Source: Deltaproteobacteria bacterium
Lineage (GTDB): Bacteria > Desulfobacterota > Dissulfuribacteria > Dissulfuribacterales > QOAL01
Direction: 5' to 3'
Assembly (NCBI GenBank): GCA_015486425.1
Contig: WFRQ01000311.1
Location: 1 to 11,074, forward strand
DNA: 11,074 nt
Shown here: positions 1 to 7,789 of the stretch, one piece after another
How the letters are laid out: every line of letters starts with the position of its first letter
Numbering within the stretch: position 1 is the stretch's first letter
Position numbers and translations under genes: made by a program
Notes under the pieces: generated by a model
Seen by the model: only the letters and a program-made list of their open reading frames with translations
Told to the model about the DNA's origin: nothing
The model's database searches: none

Positions 1-28
1 AACGCAATTTTTGAAAATTGAGGTGAAA

Positions 29-475
29 ATGAAAACTGCCAGAGATATAATGACAACTTCCGTGGTTACAGTTAAGCCGGATGCCAGTATTAAGGAGCTT
101 GTAAAAATACTTGGAGAGCACAGGATTAATGGCGTTCCTGTGGTGGATGAAAATTCACGACTTGCAGGCATTGTGACCGAGGCGGATATAGTTGATCAGT
201 GCAAGAAGCTTCACATCCCGTCCTTTTTTAACTTTCTTGATGGCATAATCTTTCTTGAAAATCCTGCCCATCTTGAAGAGGAGATCAAAAAGATGGCCGG
301 GACCACGGTAGGTGACATCATGACCACCAATGTCAGGACCGTGACCCCTGATACACCTGTACAGGATATTGCCACCGTAATGGCAGAGCAGCATATAAAT
401 TCCATTCCAGTGATGGAAGGTGAAAAGCTGGCTGGAATTGTTGGGAGATGGGATGTGGTAAAATCAATGGTCTGA
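29..475 (+). CDS. Two-CBS-domain protein
   Basis: This 148-residue soluble protein is almost entirely a CBS pair (Bateman module), a fold that usually binds adenine nucleotides and acts as a sensor. CBS1 covers about residues 1-55 (starting TARDIMTTSVVTV, with the RINGVPVVDE and LAGIVTEADI signatures). CBS2 covers about 95-148 (VGDIMTTNVRTVTPD, then HINSIPVMEG and LAGIVGRWDVV). Between them is a hydrophobic/charged insert of roughly 35 residues (HIPSFFNFLDG onward), which I recall from other deltaproteobacterial CBS proteins. There is no catalytic domain. I chose ATG 29: GAGG at 20-23 lies 5 nt upstream and the CBS fold starts right there. A TTG at 11 and a GTG at 23 are in frame, and the frame stays open to the window edge, so a longer form cannot be excluded. 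The ligand and regulated partner are unknown. The next gene starts 105 nt downstream on the same strand, so co-transcription is possible but not shown. Confidence 0.9.
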   Translation: MKTARDIMTTSVVTVKPDASIKELVKILGEHRINGVPVVDENSRLAGIVTEADIVDQCKKLHIPSFFNFLDGIIFLENPAHLEEEIKKMAGTTVGDIMTTNVRTVTPDTPVQDIATVMAEQHINSIPVMEGEKLAGIVGRWDVVKSMV

Positions 476-513
476 TGTGCTGCAGAGTAAGACAGTATGA
501 CCATCAAAAAGTC

Positions 514-527
514 AATCAGCGCTGATT
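514..527. promoter_or_regulatory. 14-bp perfect palindrome, possible operator
   Basis: AATCAGCGCTGATT is a perfect dyad with no spacer, in the 105-nt gap between the CBS gene and the NIL-ferredoxin gene, 54 nt before the latter's start. A spacer-less dyad suits a dimeric regulator better than an RNA hairpin. No T-run follows, so it is not a classic terminator. I could not identify convincing -35/-10 boxes around it. The operator role is a guess from position and symmetry. Confidence 0.3.
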
Positions 528-580
528 TCCCATTTGTCGTAATGTATTGATTTTGAAGTTACCGCACCTGGAGTCTGATA

Positions 581-1009
581 ATGTATAAGAAGATGATAGT
601 TCTTCGTTTCCCGCCTGAGATAACAGACCAGCCTCTCATTTGCAGTCTCAGCAGGGAACACGATCTGTGTTTTAATATTCTCAAGGCAACCATTCTGCCT
701 GGTCAGGAAGGTATAATGGTGCTTGAAATTTCCGGCAACAGGAAAAATGTCAATGCCGGCCTCAGGTATCTCAGGGAACATGGCGTAAAGGTCAAGTCAG
801 TGGCCCAGGAGGTGAGACGCAAGGATGAAGTATGTTTCCAGTGTGGTGCATGTACTGCCATGTGCCCTACTGATGCCCTTTATATGGACCGTGATACCTA
901 TGAGGTGAAATTTGATCCTGAGCTGTGCAAGGGGTGTGAGTTCTGCATAGCGGTCTGCCCTGTGCGGGCCATGGAGCTCAGATTTTCTCACGAGAAAGTC
1001 CTGGCCTGA
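581..1009 (+). CDS. NIL-domain 2[4Fe-4S] ferredoxin
   Basis: This 142-residue protein has two parts. Residues 1-77 look like a NIL domain, the ferredoxin-like small domain also found at the C-terminus of the MetN methionine-transport ATPase. Residues 82-135 are a bacterial 2[4Fe-4S] ferredoxin with two complete CxxCxxCxxxCP motifs (C85/C88/C91/C95 and C116/C119/C122/C126). Two further cysteines, C21 and C30, sit in the NIL part. The start ATG 581 has CTGGAG at 568-573, 7 nt upstream. The stop codon shares one base with the mnmA start (TGATG at 1007-1011), implying translational coupling. The same NIL-ferredoxin architecture is known from methanogens, where MA1822 works with a DUF39 protein in homocysteine synthesis. 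No DUF39 gene is in this window, and the neighbour is a tRNA thiolase. I infer a cytosolic electron- or sulfur-transfer role, perhaps serving MnmA or MtaB. The domain calls are firm; the partner is not. Confidence 0.92.
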   Translation: MYKKMIVLRFPPEITDQPLICSLSREHDLCFNILKATILPGQEGIMVLEISGNRKNVNAGLRYLREHGVKVKSVAQEVRRKDEVCFQCGACTAMCPTDALYMDRDTYEVKFDPELCKGCEFCIAVCPVRAMELRFSHEKVLA

Positions 1010-2067
1010 TGCAGGACATGCATGGTGGCACATCTGCTCTTGTGGCAATGAGCGGAGGTGTGGACAGTGCCGTGGCCGCGTGGCTGCTTCAGGAAAAGGG
1101 TGTACGTGTAGAGGCCCTTTTCTTAAGACTTGTAAAGGATGAGTATTCTGCCAGGGCAGAAGAATCCGCCAGGGAGCTTTGCACGCTTCTTGGCATAAAA
1201 TTTCATAAGGTTGATTATTCTGGAATTTTCAGAGAGCGTATCATAAAATATTTTCTAAATTCCTACAGGCAGGGGCTCACCCCTAATCCCTGTGTCAGGT
1301 GTAATCCTGATATCAAGGTGAATGCAGGGCTTGAGAAGATGAAAAGTCTGGGGCTCTCCTTCCTTGCAACAGGCCATTATGCCCGTATTCTGCACGGAGA
1401 TAAGGCCGGTATGCTCCGACTTTTTGCTGGTGCGGACAGTGACAAGGATCAGTCATATTTTCTGCATGGCCTTACATCTGAGACTCTTGAGCACCTGTTT
1501 TTCCCGCTTGGTTCAATGCATAAGAAGGATGTCCGGCAAATTGCCCGAAAAGCTGGACTTGCTTCAACCATACAGGCAGAGAGCCAGGACGTATGTTTTC
1601 TGCGTGGTGACTACAGGCAGTTTTTAAATCACCATGGAGTGCAGGATAAAGGCCCTGGCCAGATGATAACGCAGCATGGTGATGTGGTGGGTATGCATTC
1701 AGGACTTCAGAACTACACGGTAGGGCAGAGAAAGGGGCTTGGCCTTCCGGGGCCTGCGCCATCCTATGTTATACGCATGGAGACTGATACCAACCGGCTT
1801 GTTGTAGGGCCAAGGGAGGAGCTGTTCAGCCCTGTTGCATGGGTCAGGAATGTAAACTGGCTGGTGCCTGATGCTGCTTCTTCCAAGACTCTTAATTGTG
1901 CCGTGCGCATCCGATACCGTCACACCCCTGCCCCTGCTGTTGTCTCCATGCGCGGAAACCGTGTTCATGTGGAGTTCAAAGAGCCTCAGCGTGCAATCAC
2001 TCCGGGTCAGTATGCGGTGTTTTATCAGGGAGATATGGTACTTGGCGGGGGGGAGATATGCGCATAG
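1009..2067 (+). CDS. mnmA: tRNA-specific 2-thiouridylase MnmA
   Basis: MnmA adenylates and thiolates C2 of the wobble uridine (U34) in tRNA-Lys, -Glu and -Gln. The 352-residue length is normal for the family. The PP-loop ATP-binding motif SGGVDSAV is at residues 15-22. ATGHYARI at 120-127 and DKDQSYFL at 145-152 are family signatures, and the C-terminal part (from about 210, with YTVGQRKGLGLPG) is the tRNA-binding/beta-barrel region. The active-site stretch reads TPNPCVRCN with C95 and C98, and the second catalytic cysteine is C196 in ESQDVCF. E. coli MnmA has Asp where C95 stands, so this protein has a CxxC-plus-Cys triad of the sort proposed to hold a [4Fe-4S] cluster. ATG 1009 overlaps the ferredoxin stop by one base, with a weak purine-rich GAGAAAG at 992-998; ATG 1018 is an alternative. 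The 3' end overlaps mtaB by 10 nt. Confidence 0.96.
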   Translation: MQDMHGGTSALVAMSGGVDSAVAAWLLQEKGVRVEALFLRLVKDEYSARAEESARELCTLLGIKFHKVDYSGIFRERIIKYFLNSYRQGLTPNPCVRCNPDIKVNAGLEKMKSLGLSFLATGHYARILHGDKAGMLRLFAGADSDKDQSYFLHGLTSETLEHLFFPLGSMHKKDVRQIARKAGLASTIQAESQDVCFLRGDYRQFLNHHGVQDKGPGQMITQHGDVVGMHSGLQNYTVGQRKGLGLPGPAPSYVIRMETDTNRLVVGPREELFSPVAWVRNVNWLVPDAASSKTLNCAVRIRYRHTPAPAVVSMRGNRVHVEFKEPQRAITPGQYAVFYQGDMVLGGGEICA

Positions 2068-3362
2068 CCCTTTATACGCTGGGGTGCAAGGTAAACCAGT
2101 TTGAAACCCAGGCCATTTCCCATGAATTTGCTGCCCTTGGCAATGAAATTGTATCGTGGCGTGAAGATGCAGATCTTTATCTTGTCAATACCTGTGCCGT
2201 AACCGCAAAGGCTGCAGCGCAGAGCCGCCAGATGATAAGGCGGTTCAGGCGTGACCATCCGGAGGCAAGGATTGTGGCAACCGGCTGCCATGTCCAGACA
2301 GCCGCTTCAGAGATTATGCATGCTGCCGGAGGCCGGGTGTGCCTTGCTGGAAACGATCAGAAACATCGAATCGTAGAGATAGCCTCAGGCAGTGAAGAGT
2401 GCTTAGAGATGTACGTGGGAGATATATTCCGGGTCAAGGATATCGCTCCGTTTATTATCCACTCCCCTGAACATCGTACAAGGGCCTTTGTGCGCATACA
2501 GGACGGATGTGAGGCCTTCTGTTCCTACTGTATTGTGCCGTTTGCCAGGGGACGAAGCCGCAGCATGCCCCCGGAGCAGGTTCACGAACAGGTAGCCCTG
2601 CTTGCTGAAGAAGGGGTGCGGGAGATAGTGATAACCGGCATACATGTCGGGCTTTACGGAAGGGACCTTGACGGGAATATTTCGCTTACCCGGGTTTTAA
2701 AGTCCCTGTGCAGCAGGTTTCCAGGGTTGAGATTTCGTCTGAGTTCCATTGATCCTTCTGAAATAACTGACGAGATGATAGAATGGTCAGCAAATACTGA
2801 AAATTTCTGTAGCCACTGGCACCTTCCGCTTCAGAGCGGATCGGATCTTGTGCTTCAGGCCATGAATCGCAGATATACCTCTGCTGAGTTCAGGGCTGCG
2901 TTTGAAAAGTTATGGAATGCCATGCCCCATGCCGCCTTTGGTATAGATGTCATGACAGGGTTTCCCGGTGAGAGTCATGATGAATTTCTCTCAACTGTGA
3001 GATTTCTTGAGATGCTTCCAGTGACATATCTCCATGTGTTTCCCTACTCACCAAGGCCGCATACAGTGGCTGCAGCCCTTGGAGGTCATGTGTCAAAGAA
3101 GAGAAAGGTGGAGCGCGCAGCCATGCTACGAAAACTCGGCAGCAGAAAAAGGATGGAGTTTTACAGGAAAAATCTGGGGACTGTGCGCGATTTGCTGATT
3201 GAGCGCAGGGATTCCAGTTCAGGAATGTGGTATGGAGTTACAGATAACTATATAAGTACCATGCTTGCAGGTTCAGAAGGGCAGGAAGGGCTTGAGAACA
3301 GTGTAGTCACGGTGAAACTCTCTGAAATACGTGACAGAGTAGTTATGGCAGAGAGAATTTGA
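2058..3362 (+). CDS. mtaB: tRNA t6A37 methylthiotransferase MtaB
   Basis: This radical-SAM methylthiotransferase (434 residues) would convert t6A37 to ms2t6A37 in ANN-decoding tRNAs. The N-terminal UPF0004 domain carries the three auxiliary-cluster cysteines C10 (in TLGCKVNQFET, the MtaB-type signature), C46 (NTCAVT) and C77 (ATGCHVQ). The radical-SAM cluster motif CxxxCxxC is C151/C155/C158 (DGCEAFCSYC). HLPLQSGSD and IDVMTGFPGE follow within the radical-SAM barrel, and about the last 60 residues fit a small TRAM RNA-binding domain. MiaB and RimO are less likely because of the TLGCKVNQ signature. I chose ATG 2058 because it begins exactly at the conserved MRIALYTLGCK and has a G-rich GGGGGGGAG just upstream (2047-2055). 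The open frame runs further 5' to 1896, but that part lies within mnmA and has no family resemblance. The 10-nt overlap with mnmA suggests coupled translation of two tRNA sulfur-modification enzymes. Confidence 0.95.
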   Translation: MRIALYTLGCKVNQFETQAISHEFAALGNEIVSWREDADLYLVNTCAVTAKAAAQSRQMIRRFRRDHPEARIVATGCHVQTAASEIMHAAGGRVCLAGNDQKHRIVEIASGSEECLEMYVGDIFRVKDIAPFIIHSPEHRTRAFVRIQDGCEAFCSYCIVPFARGRSRSMPPEQVHEQVALLAEEGVREIVITGIHVGLYGRDLDGNISLTRVLKSLCSRFPGLRFRLSSIDPSEITDEMIEWSANTENFCSHWHLPLQSGSDLVLQAMNRRYTSAEFRAAFEKLWNAMPHAAFGIDVMTGFPGESHDEFLSTVRFLEMLPVTYLHVFPYSPRPHTVAAALGGHVSKKRKVERAAMLRKLGSRKRMEFYRKNLGTVRDLLIERRDSSSGMWYGVTDNYISTMLAGSEGQEGLENSVVTVKLSEIRDRVVMAERI

Positions 3363-3409
3363 CGCTCAACATACAAGATTTGATAATCATCAATACAGGA
3401 AAATAAATA

Positions 3410-6400
3410 ATGGCAGAAGAAGTTCTTGAACAATCGACAGCCCTCAAGGTCAACCTTGAAGAAACAGCAGTGGGACGCCTTGAATTCAAACCGCAGTATG
3501 ACGTTTTGCGTGAAGCAGTTGAGGATTACCGTGGCATTAGCCGCCAGTTAAATCAGCTCCTGTTTGAGCTGCATCATCCGTACCGTAACTGGGACCTGGT
3601 AATCGCTGAGCTGCGTTCATTTGCTCTTAAGAACCTGTCCACATACAGCCGCCATGAACATGGAGTAGAGGCCATTGGCGTGCTGATAAATACCTTTTTT
3701 GATCTTGTAAGGGATGCTCCGCGTCAGCATCAGAAAATTGCCGCTGCAGATGCGCTTCTTGCCTTTATAGAAAAGCTGGTGCAGTCCCTGGACACTGAAC
3801 TCCTGCACAGGGCGCTCCCTGAGCTTGCCGAAGTCTTTCGCTCCCTTGGCCGTGTGGACGAGGCCATACTTTCTGCCCTTGCCAACAGCTTTCATCCGCT
3901 GGCACGCATTGCCAGACGTCTTACCGCCCGTGTGGAGGAGGCAGACAAATATCCGGAACTGTGGAGGCATCTGTGTCATGTGCTTATCAATGTACGGCGG
4001 GCATCATACCACTACTGGCTGACCATGGAGGGGCCTGTGCAGTGGCTGAGACGGGTGGTCAAGCACTACTCTATTGAGGCAGGCCCTGGAGAGATTGAGG
4101 CGCTTGAAGAGGTGCTGAGGCCGGTTTCAAGGCCTGTAATCAAGGCGTGGCTTCAGGAGCTTGAAACCATTGAGCATGGAGAGTTTTCCAGGGATACTGT
4201 GCACATTCTCGCTGACATGCCCGGCCATCTTGACATTGTAAAGATGTACAAGGAGATAGCTGAGAAACTCAGCCATATTTCATGTCCCCTGCCTTCGGAG
4301 CGTACTCATGTGAGGAGTCAGGAGCAGGAGGTGGGCATCCATCTGCTGTTCCTGTTTCACATGGTGGAGATGGAGGGGCTTAACAAAATCCATGAGGAGA
4401 TACTCAGGCAGATAAACCGGAATCTTGTGTGCCTGATCCGCACTGCTGATGTGGGGCAGCTCAGAGAGGTGCTTCCAAGGGCATTCGAGCTTCTGAAACA
4501 GCAGGTAGGCAATTTTCCGCGGACATCCCTCCAGTGTATTGAGACAATCGGCACTGAGATATTCAAGCGCAACAATTTCAAGCTGGTGGAACTCTTTCTT
4601 GAGCAGGTGGTGGAATTCGGATTTCAGCCGCCCAGGGTACAGGGAGTTGACAGCGAATGGCATGTGCTCAGCAACCCGGCTCATCTGCAGAATATCCGGG
4701 TCTGGATGAAGTTGATAGGACAGAAGCCAAAATACTGCGGCACGCTTCTCTCAGGCCTGATAGTTAACCTCGGGCTTGCAGGTACATGCATAAGAGATAC
4801 AGACCTGTTTCAGCGAGACGTTACAGCTCTTCTCAACTGTGAGATCGAGCCTGTTTATAACCTGGTAAAGCAGTTTGCCAAGATTCTGCCTGTATATTTC
4901 AATGAAATAGGCGCAGAGGGCCTGCTTCGTGACGTGAGTACAGAGCTTGATGAAATTTCCCACAGAAAGGACAGGCTCATACATTTCCTGCGAAAGCAGA
5001 GTCACGTAGAGAGCAATAACCTTATTGTCTATTTTATCGAGGCCATACTCTGCTTCTGGTTCAGTCGTGAGAAGGACAGCCTGAAACCCTACCTGGCCCC
5101 TCAGATACTGGAGGAGATACCCACGCAGGGACAGTACATTGACCATGTAAACCATCTCCTCCACTATCTTGCAAGGAAGCTGGGTCTTGAGCCTTTTGCA
5201 GGAAACCTTGACAGGCTGCTGAACCTTGAGGAGGAAAAGCTCAGGGCCATACTGGAAGAGGTGGCAGATGTCCCGCCACATGAGAGGCGCAGGCTTGAAC
5301 TTCTCATACAGATGTACCGTCTCGAAAACCAGAAGTACAAGCTGGGCACCCAGGAGATAGAGGCACATCTTGAGGAGGCCAAGAAATACGGTTTTGAGAA
5401 CCTGGACCGTATAATCGATATTCTTGGCAGTGAAGATGCAGAAAAGAGCCTTGACGTAATCCTAAGCGAGCTTGAAAACCTTAAAAATATCATCCTGAGT
5501 CCTGAGAAATTTGAGCCGGTTGAGGAGATATATCTGAAGCGCCACATTGCAGCGGATATTCCCTCCATGTACGGTCGCTATCATGAAAAGAAATTTGACG
5601 CCCTGGGCCTTACCTTCAGGCTGGAAAACCTTGCCAATATTTATTTCGAAAGGCTCATGATGGAGATGGAGGTTCCATTTATCACCAGGGCCACGTTTGT
5701 GCATATCCTCAAGGCCCTGAAGCTTTTCTGGCGGGCCATAAGGCTTAACGGCGTAAATTCAAAGAAGTTTTCCACATATCTCACCCTGCTTGAGACATCA
5801 CTTGAGGTGCGCAGGTTCTCCTTTACCCAGTATCTTGATATTGTAAAGGGGCTTTCAGAGGGGGTTAAGGACATGATCTATGTCTATTACCTGAGCCCTC
5901 ACCAGGACAATATTGCAAGGATCATCAGGCAGCTTGGACCTGATCAGCTACTTCCCAAGTACAGGGTATCTGACAGGGCCTCCACAGGAACAGGCGATGA
6001 TACATTTATGATAAGCCGCATAACAGAGCGGTTCATGCGCGAGCTGATCTCCTATACCTTTGGCCTTCAGTATCTTGATAATTTTATAGGCAGGGTCTAT
6101 CAGGTGCTCATGGAACAGAAGAAGGTGCTCAGTTCCAGAGAGGTGGACATGCTGCTCAGTTATGACCCTGGCCAGGATATCTGCTCCATATATCAGCCCG
6201 ACCTCAGGACCCGTAACCTGATTCAGCTTGGAAACAAGGGTTATAATCTCGTGCTGCTTGCAAAGGACGGGATCAGGGTGCCTCCAGGGGTAATCATTAC
6301 TACAGAGGTTTTCAGATACTACAGCCTGTTCCAGAAACTGCCGGGTGCATACCGCAACTTCTGTTCCCAGCTCAGGGAGGGCATCAAGGAGGTGGAGAGG

Positions 6401-7705
6401 CGCACAGGCGCAAAGTTCGGGGATCCGTCCAATCCGCTTCTGCTCTCTGTAAGGAGTGGCGCGGCCATTTCCATGCCTGGCATGATGTCCACCATTATTA
6501 ATGTGGGCAGCAATCCTCAGACCACAGAGGGCATGGCACGCATGACAGGTAACCAGTGGTTTGCCTGGGACAACTACCGCAGGTTTGTTCAGTCATGGTC
6601 AATGTCCCTGGGGCTTTCCCGCGAGGTGTTCACTGAACTTATGATCAGCCACAAGAAGCGCTACGGCGTTGATAAGAAGCGGGAGTTTACAGGCGAACAG
6701 ATGAAGGAGCTTGCACTCAGGTACAGGGAGACTGTGCAGGAACAGGGGGTTGAAATAGAAGATGATCCCTTTGAGCAGCTCATGATGTCTGTGAGGATGG
6801 TGCTTCTGTCCTGGGAATCTGAAAAGGCAAAGGCATATCGCCAGATCATGGAGGTCTCTGATTACTGGGGCACAGCAGTGATCGTACAGAGCATGAGCTA
6901 TGGAAACCTCTCAAGTGAATCAGGAACCGGCGTGGTCTTTACTGCAAATCCCCATCGTAAACTGGACAGGGTGAGCCTGTGGGGTGATTACACACTTGGT
7001 AATCAGGGTGAGGATATTGTAAGCGGCCTTGTCTCAACCAACCCCATATCCATTGAGCAGAAGGAGGCCCTGGACATACCTGATGCCATAAGTCTCGAAG
7101 AGAGTTCCCCTGAGATATATGATGAACTTCTGTCTCAGGCAAAGATGATGATTTATGAGCGCAAGTGGACACCCCAGGAGATAGAGTTTACCTTTGAGGG
7201 GCCTCACCGGGATGAACTGTATATCCTTCAGAGCAGGGACATGACAACCAAGAAACGCGGCTCAGTGAAGGTGTTCATACCTGCACCTGAGCTTGATGCC
7301 TCATTCCTCGGAAGGGGCATAGGCGTGGGAGGCGGCGCGCTTTCCGGCAAAGCTGTTTTCACACTTGACGAGATTAATCATATGAGGGATAAAGAACCCG
7401 ATACCAAGCTGATTCTTATCAGGTCAGCAACAGTGCCTGACGATATTGTGGAAATTTCTGCTGCCGATGGTCTGCTTACCGCAAAGGGAGGCCAGACCTC
7501 GCACGCTGCCATTGTTGCGTTCAGACTTGACAAGGCATGTGTGGTTGGATGTGAGCAACTCATGGTACTTGAACAGAAGGGGGTTGCAACCATTCAGGGC
7601 CAGACCATTAATTCCGGGGACTGGGTAAGTATTGATGGAAGGAACGGCTCTGTTTATCTTGGAGAACATCCGGTAAAGATTGAACAGGAGAGCTCGTTGA
7701 TTTAG
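3410..7705 (+). CDS. PPDK-like ATP-grasp/phosphohistidine protein with giant N-terminal domain
   Basis: This is a 1431-residue protein. Residues ~938-1280 are a PPDK-type ATP-grasp domain: GNKGYNLVLLAKDG (941 onward), SVRSGAAISMPGMM with ATP-contact Arg1015, GTGVVFTANP (1172-1181), NQGEDIVSG (1198-1206) and IEFTFE...LQSR (1258-1276). Residues ~1300-1420 are the swivelling phosphohistidine domain: LLTAKGGQTSHAAIVA, predicted phospho-acceptor His1365, ending in DGRNGSVYLGE. Family knowledge implies ATP-dependent phosphorylation of this His. The usual C-terminal PEP/pyruvate TIM barrel is absent, since the protein stops soon after the His domain. Residues 1-~930 are charged and helix-like with no domain I recognise; no signal peptide or membrane segment was seen. 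I therefore would not call it ppdK or ppsA, and the final acceptor is unknown. ATG 3410 has AGGA at 3397-3400, 9 nt upstream. It lies 47 nt after mtaB and 99 nt before gap, all on one strand. The frame is intact. Confidence 0.88.
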   Translation: MAEEVLEQSTALKVNLEETAVGRLEFKPQYDVLREAVEDYRGISRQLNQLLFELHHPYRNWDLVIAELRSFALKNLSTYSRHEHGVEAIGVLINTFFDLVRDAPRQHQKIAAADALLAFIEKLVQSLDTELLHRALPELAEVFRSLGRVDEAILSALANSFHPLARIARRLTARVEEADKYPELWRHLCHVLINVRRASYHYWLTMEGPVQWLRRVVKHYSIEAGPGEIEALEEVLRPVSRPVIKAWLQELETIEHGEFSRDTVHILADMPGHLDIVKMYKEIAEKLSHISCPLPSERTHVRSQEQEVGIHLLFLFHMVEMEGLNKIHEEILRQINRNLVCLIRTADVGQLREVLPRAFELLKQQVGNFPRTSLQCIETIGTEIFKRNNFKLVELFLEQVVEFGFQPPRVQGVDSEWHVLSNPAHLQNIRVWMKLIGQKPKYCGTLLSGLIVNLGLAGTCIRDTDLFQRDVTALLNCEIEPVYNLVKQFAKILPVYFNEIGAEGLLRDVSTELDEISHRKDRLIHFLRKQSHVESNNLIVYFIEAILCFWFSREKDSLKPYLAPQILEEIPTQGQYIDHVNHLLHYLARKLGLEPFAGNLDRLLNLEEEKLRAILEEVADVPPHERRRLELLIQMYRLENQKYKLGTQEIEAHLEEAKKYGFENLDRIIDILGSEDAEKSLDVILSELENLKNIILSPEKFEPVEEIYLKRHIAADIPSMYGRYHEKKFDALGLTFRLENLANIYFERLMMEMEVPFITRATFVHILKALKLFWRAIRLNGVNSKKFSTYLTLLETSLEVRRFSFTQYLDIVKGLSEGVKDMIYVYYLSPHQDNIARIIRQLGPDQLLPKYRVSDRASTGTGDDTFMISRITERFMRELISYTFGLQYLDNFIGRVYQVLMEQKKVLSSREVDMLLSYDPGQDICSIYQPDLRTRNLIQLGNKGYNLVLLAKDGIRVPPGVIITTEVFRYYSLFQKLPGAYRNFCSQLREGIKEVERRTGAKFGDPSNPLLLSVRSGAAISMPGMMSTIINVGSNPQTTEGMARMTGNQWFAWDNYRRFVQSWSMSLGLSREVFTELMISHKKRYGVDKKREFTGEQMKELALRYRETVQEQGVEIEDDPFEQLMMSVRMVLLSWESEKAKAYRQIMEVSDYWGTAVIVQSMSYGNLSSESGTGVVFTANPHRKLDRVSLWGDYTLGNQGEDIVSGLVSTNPISIEQKEALDIPDAISLEESSPEIYDELLSQAKMMIYERKWTPQEIEFTFEGPHRDELYILQSRDMTTKKRGSVKVFIPAPELDASFLGRGIGVGGGALSGKAVFTLDEINHMRDKEPDTKLILIRSATVPDDIVEISAADGLLTAKGGQTSHAAIVAFRLDKACVVGCEQLMVLEQKGVATIQGQTINSGDWVSIDGRNGSVYLGEHPVKIEQESSLI

Positions 7706-7712
7706 ACTCGGA

Positions 7713-7731
7713 TCAATTCAATCTCAATTCA
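7713..7731 (+). promoter_or_regulatory. Direct repeat TCAATTCA x2, 11-bp period
   Basis: Two identical 8-mers, TCAATTCA at 7713-7720 and 7724-7731, are spaced 11 bp start to start, about one helical turn, in the gap before gap. A -10-like TAAAAT follows at 7734-7739, but no acceptable -35 box is present at the right distance. This is compatible with an activator-type binding site feeding a promoter for gap, or with chance in an A+T-rich spacer. Confidence 0.25.
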
Positions 7732-7789
7732 GGTAAAATTTGTGTAATGGTGCGTACAGGTTTTGCATCTTCACGTTAACTTTTCAAAT

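Noticed and set aside
534..562. Sigma-70 promoter (TTGTCG, 17-bp spacer) before the ferredoxin gene
   Set aside because: The matching -10 position reads AGTTAC, too far from the consensus to call.
1896..2057. 5' extension of the mtaB open frame, adding 54 residues
   Set aside because: It lies entirely inside mnmA in another frame and has no resemblance to the family. The conserved N-terminus starts exactly at ATG 2058, next to a G-rich ribosome-binding site.
581..3362. A phage, defence or mobile-element reading of the window
   Set aside because: All genes in the window are housekeeping or metabolic types with similar base use. No integrase, transposase, tRNA attachment site or nuclease/toxin domain was found.
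4280..4684. Minus-strand open frame of 134 codons
   Set aside because: It is a shadow of the plus-strand gene with no ribosome-binding site or recognisable domain.
4751..5368. Long minus-strand open frame (about 205 codons) inside the dikinase-like gene
   Set aside because: It is antisense to a long coding frame with strong conservation signals at its 3' end. The translated peptide resembles no family, and several other antisense frames in the same gene look alike.
3410..7705. Annotation as pyruvate phosphate dikinase (ppdK) or PEP synthase (ppsA)
   Set aside because: The C-terminal PEP/pyruvate-binding barrel needed for either reaction is absent, so a specific enzyme name would over-claim.
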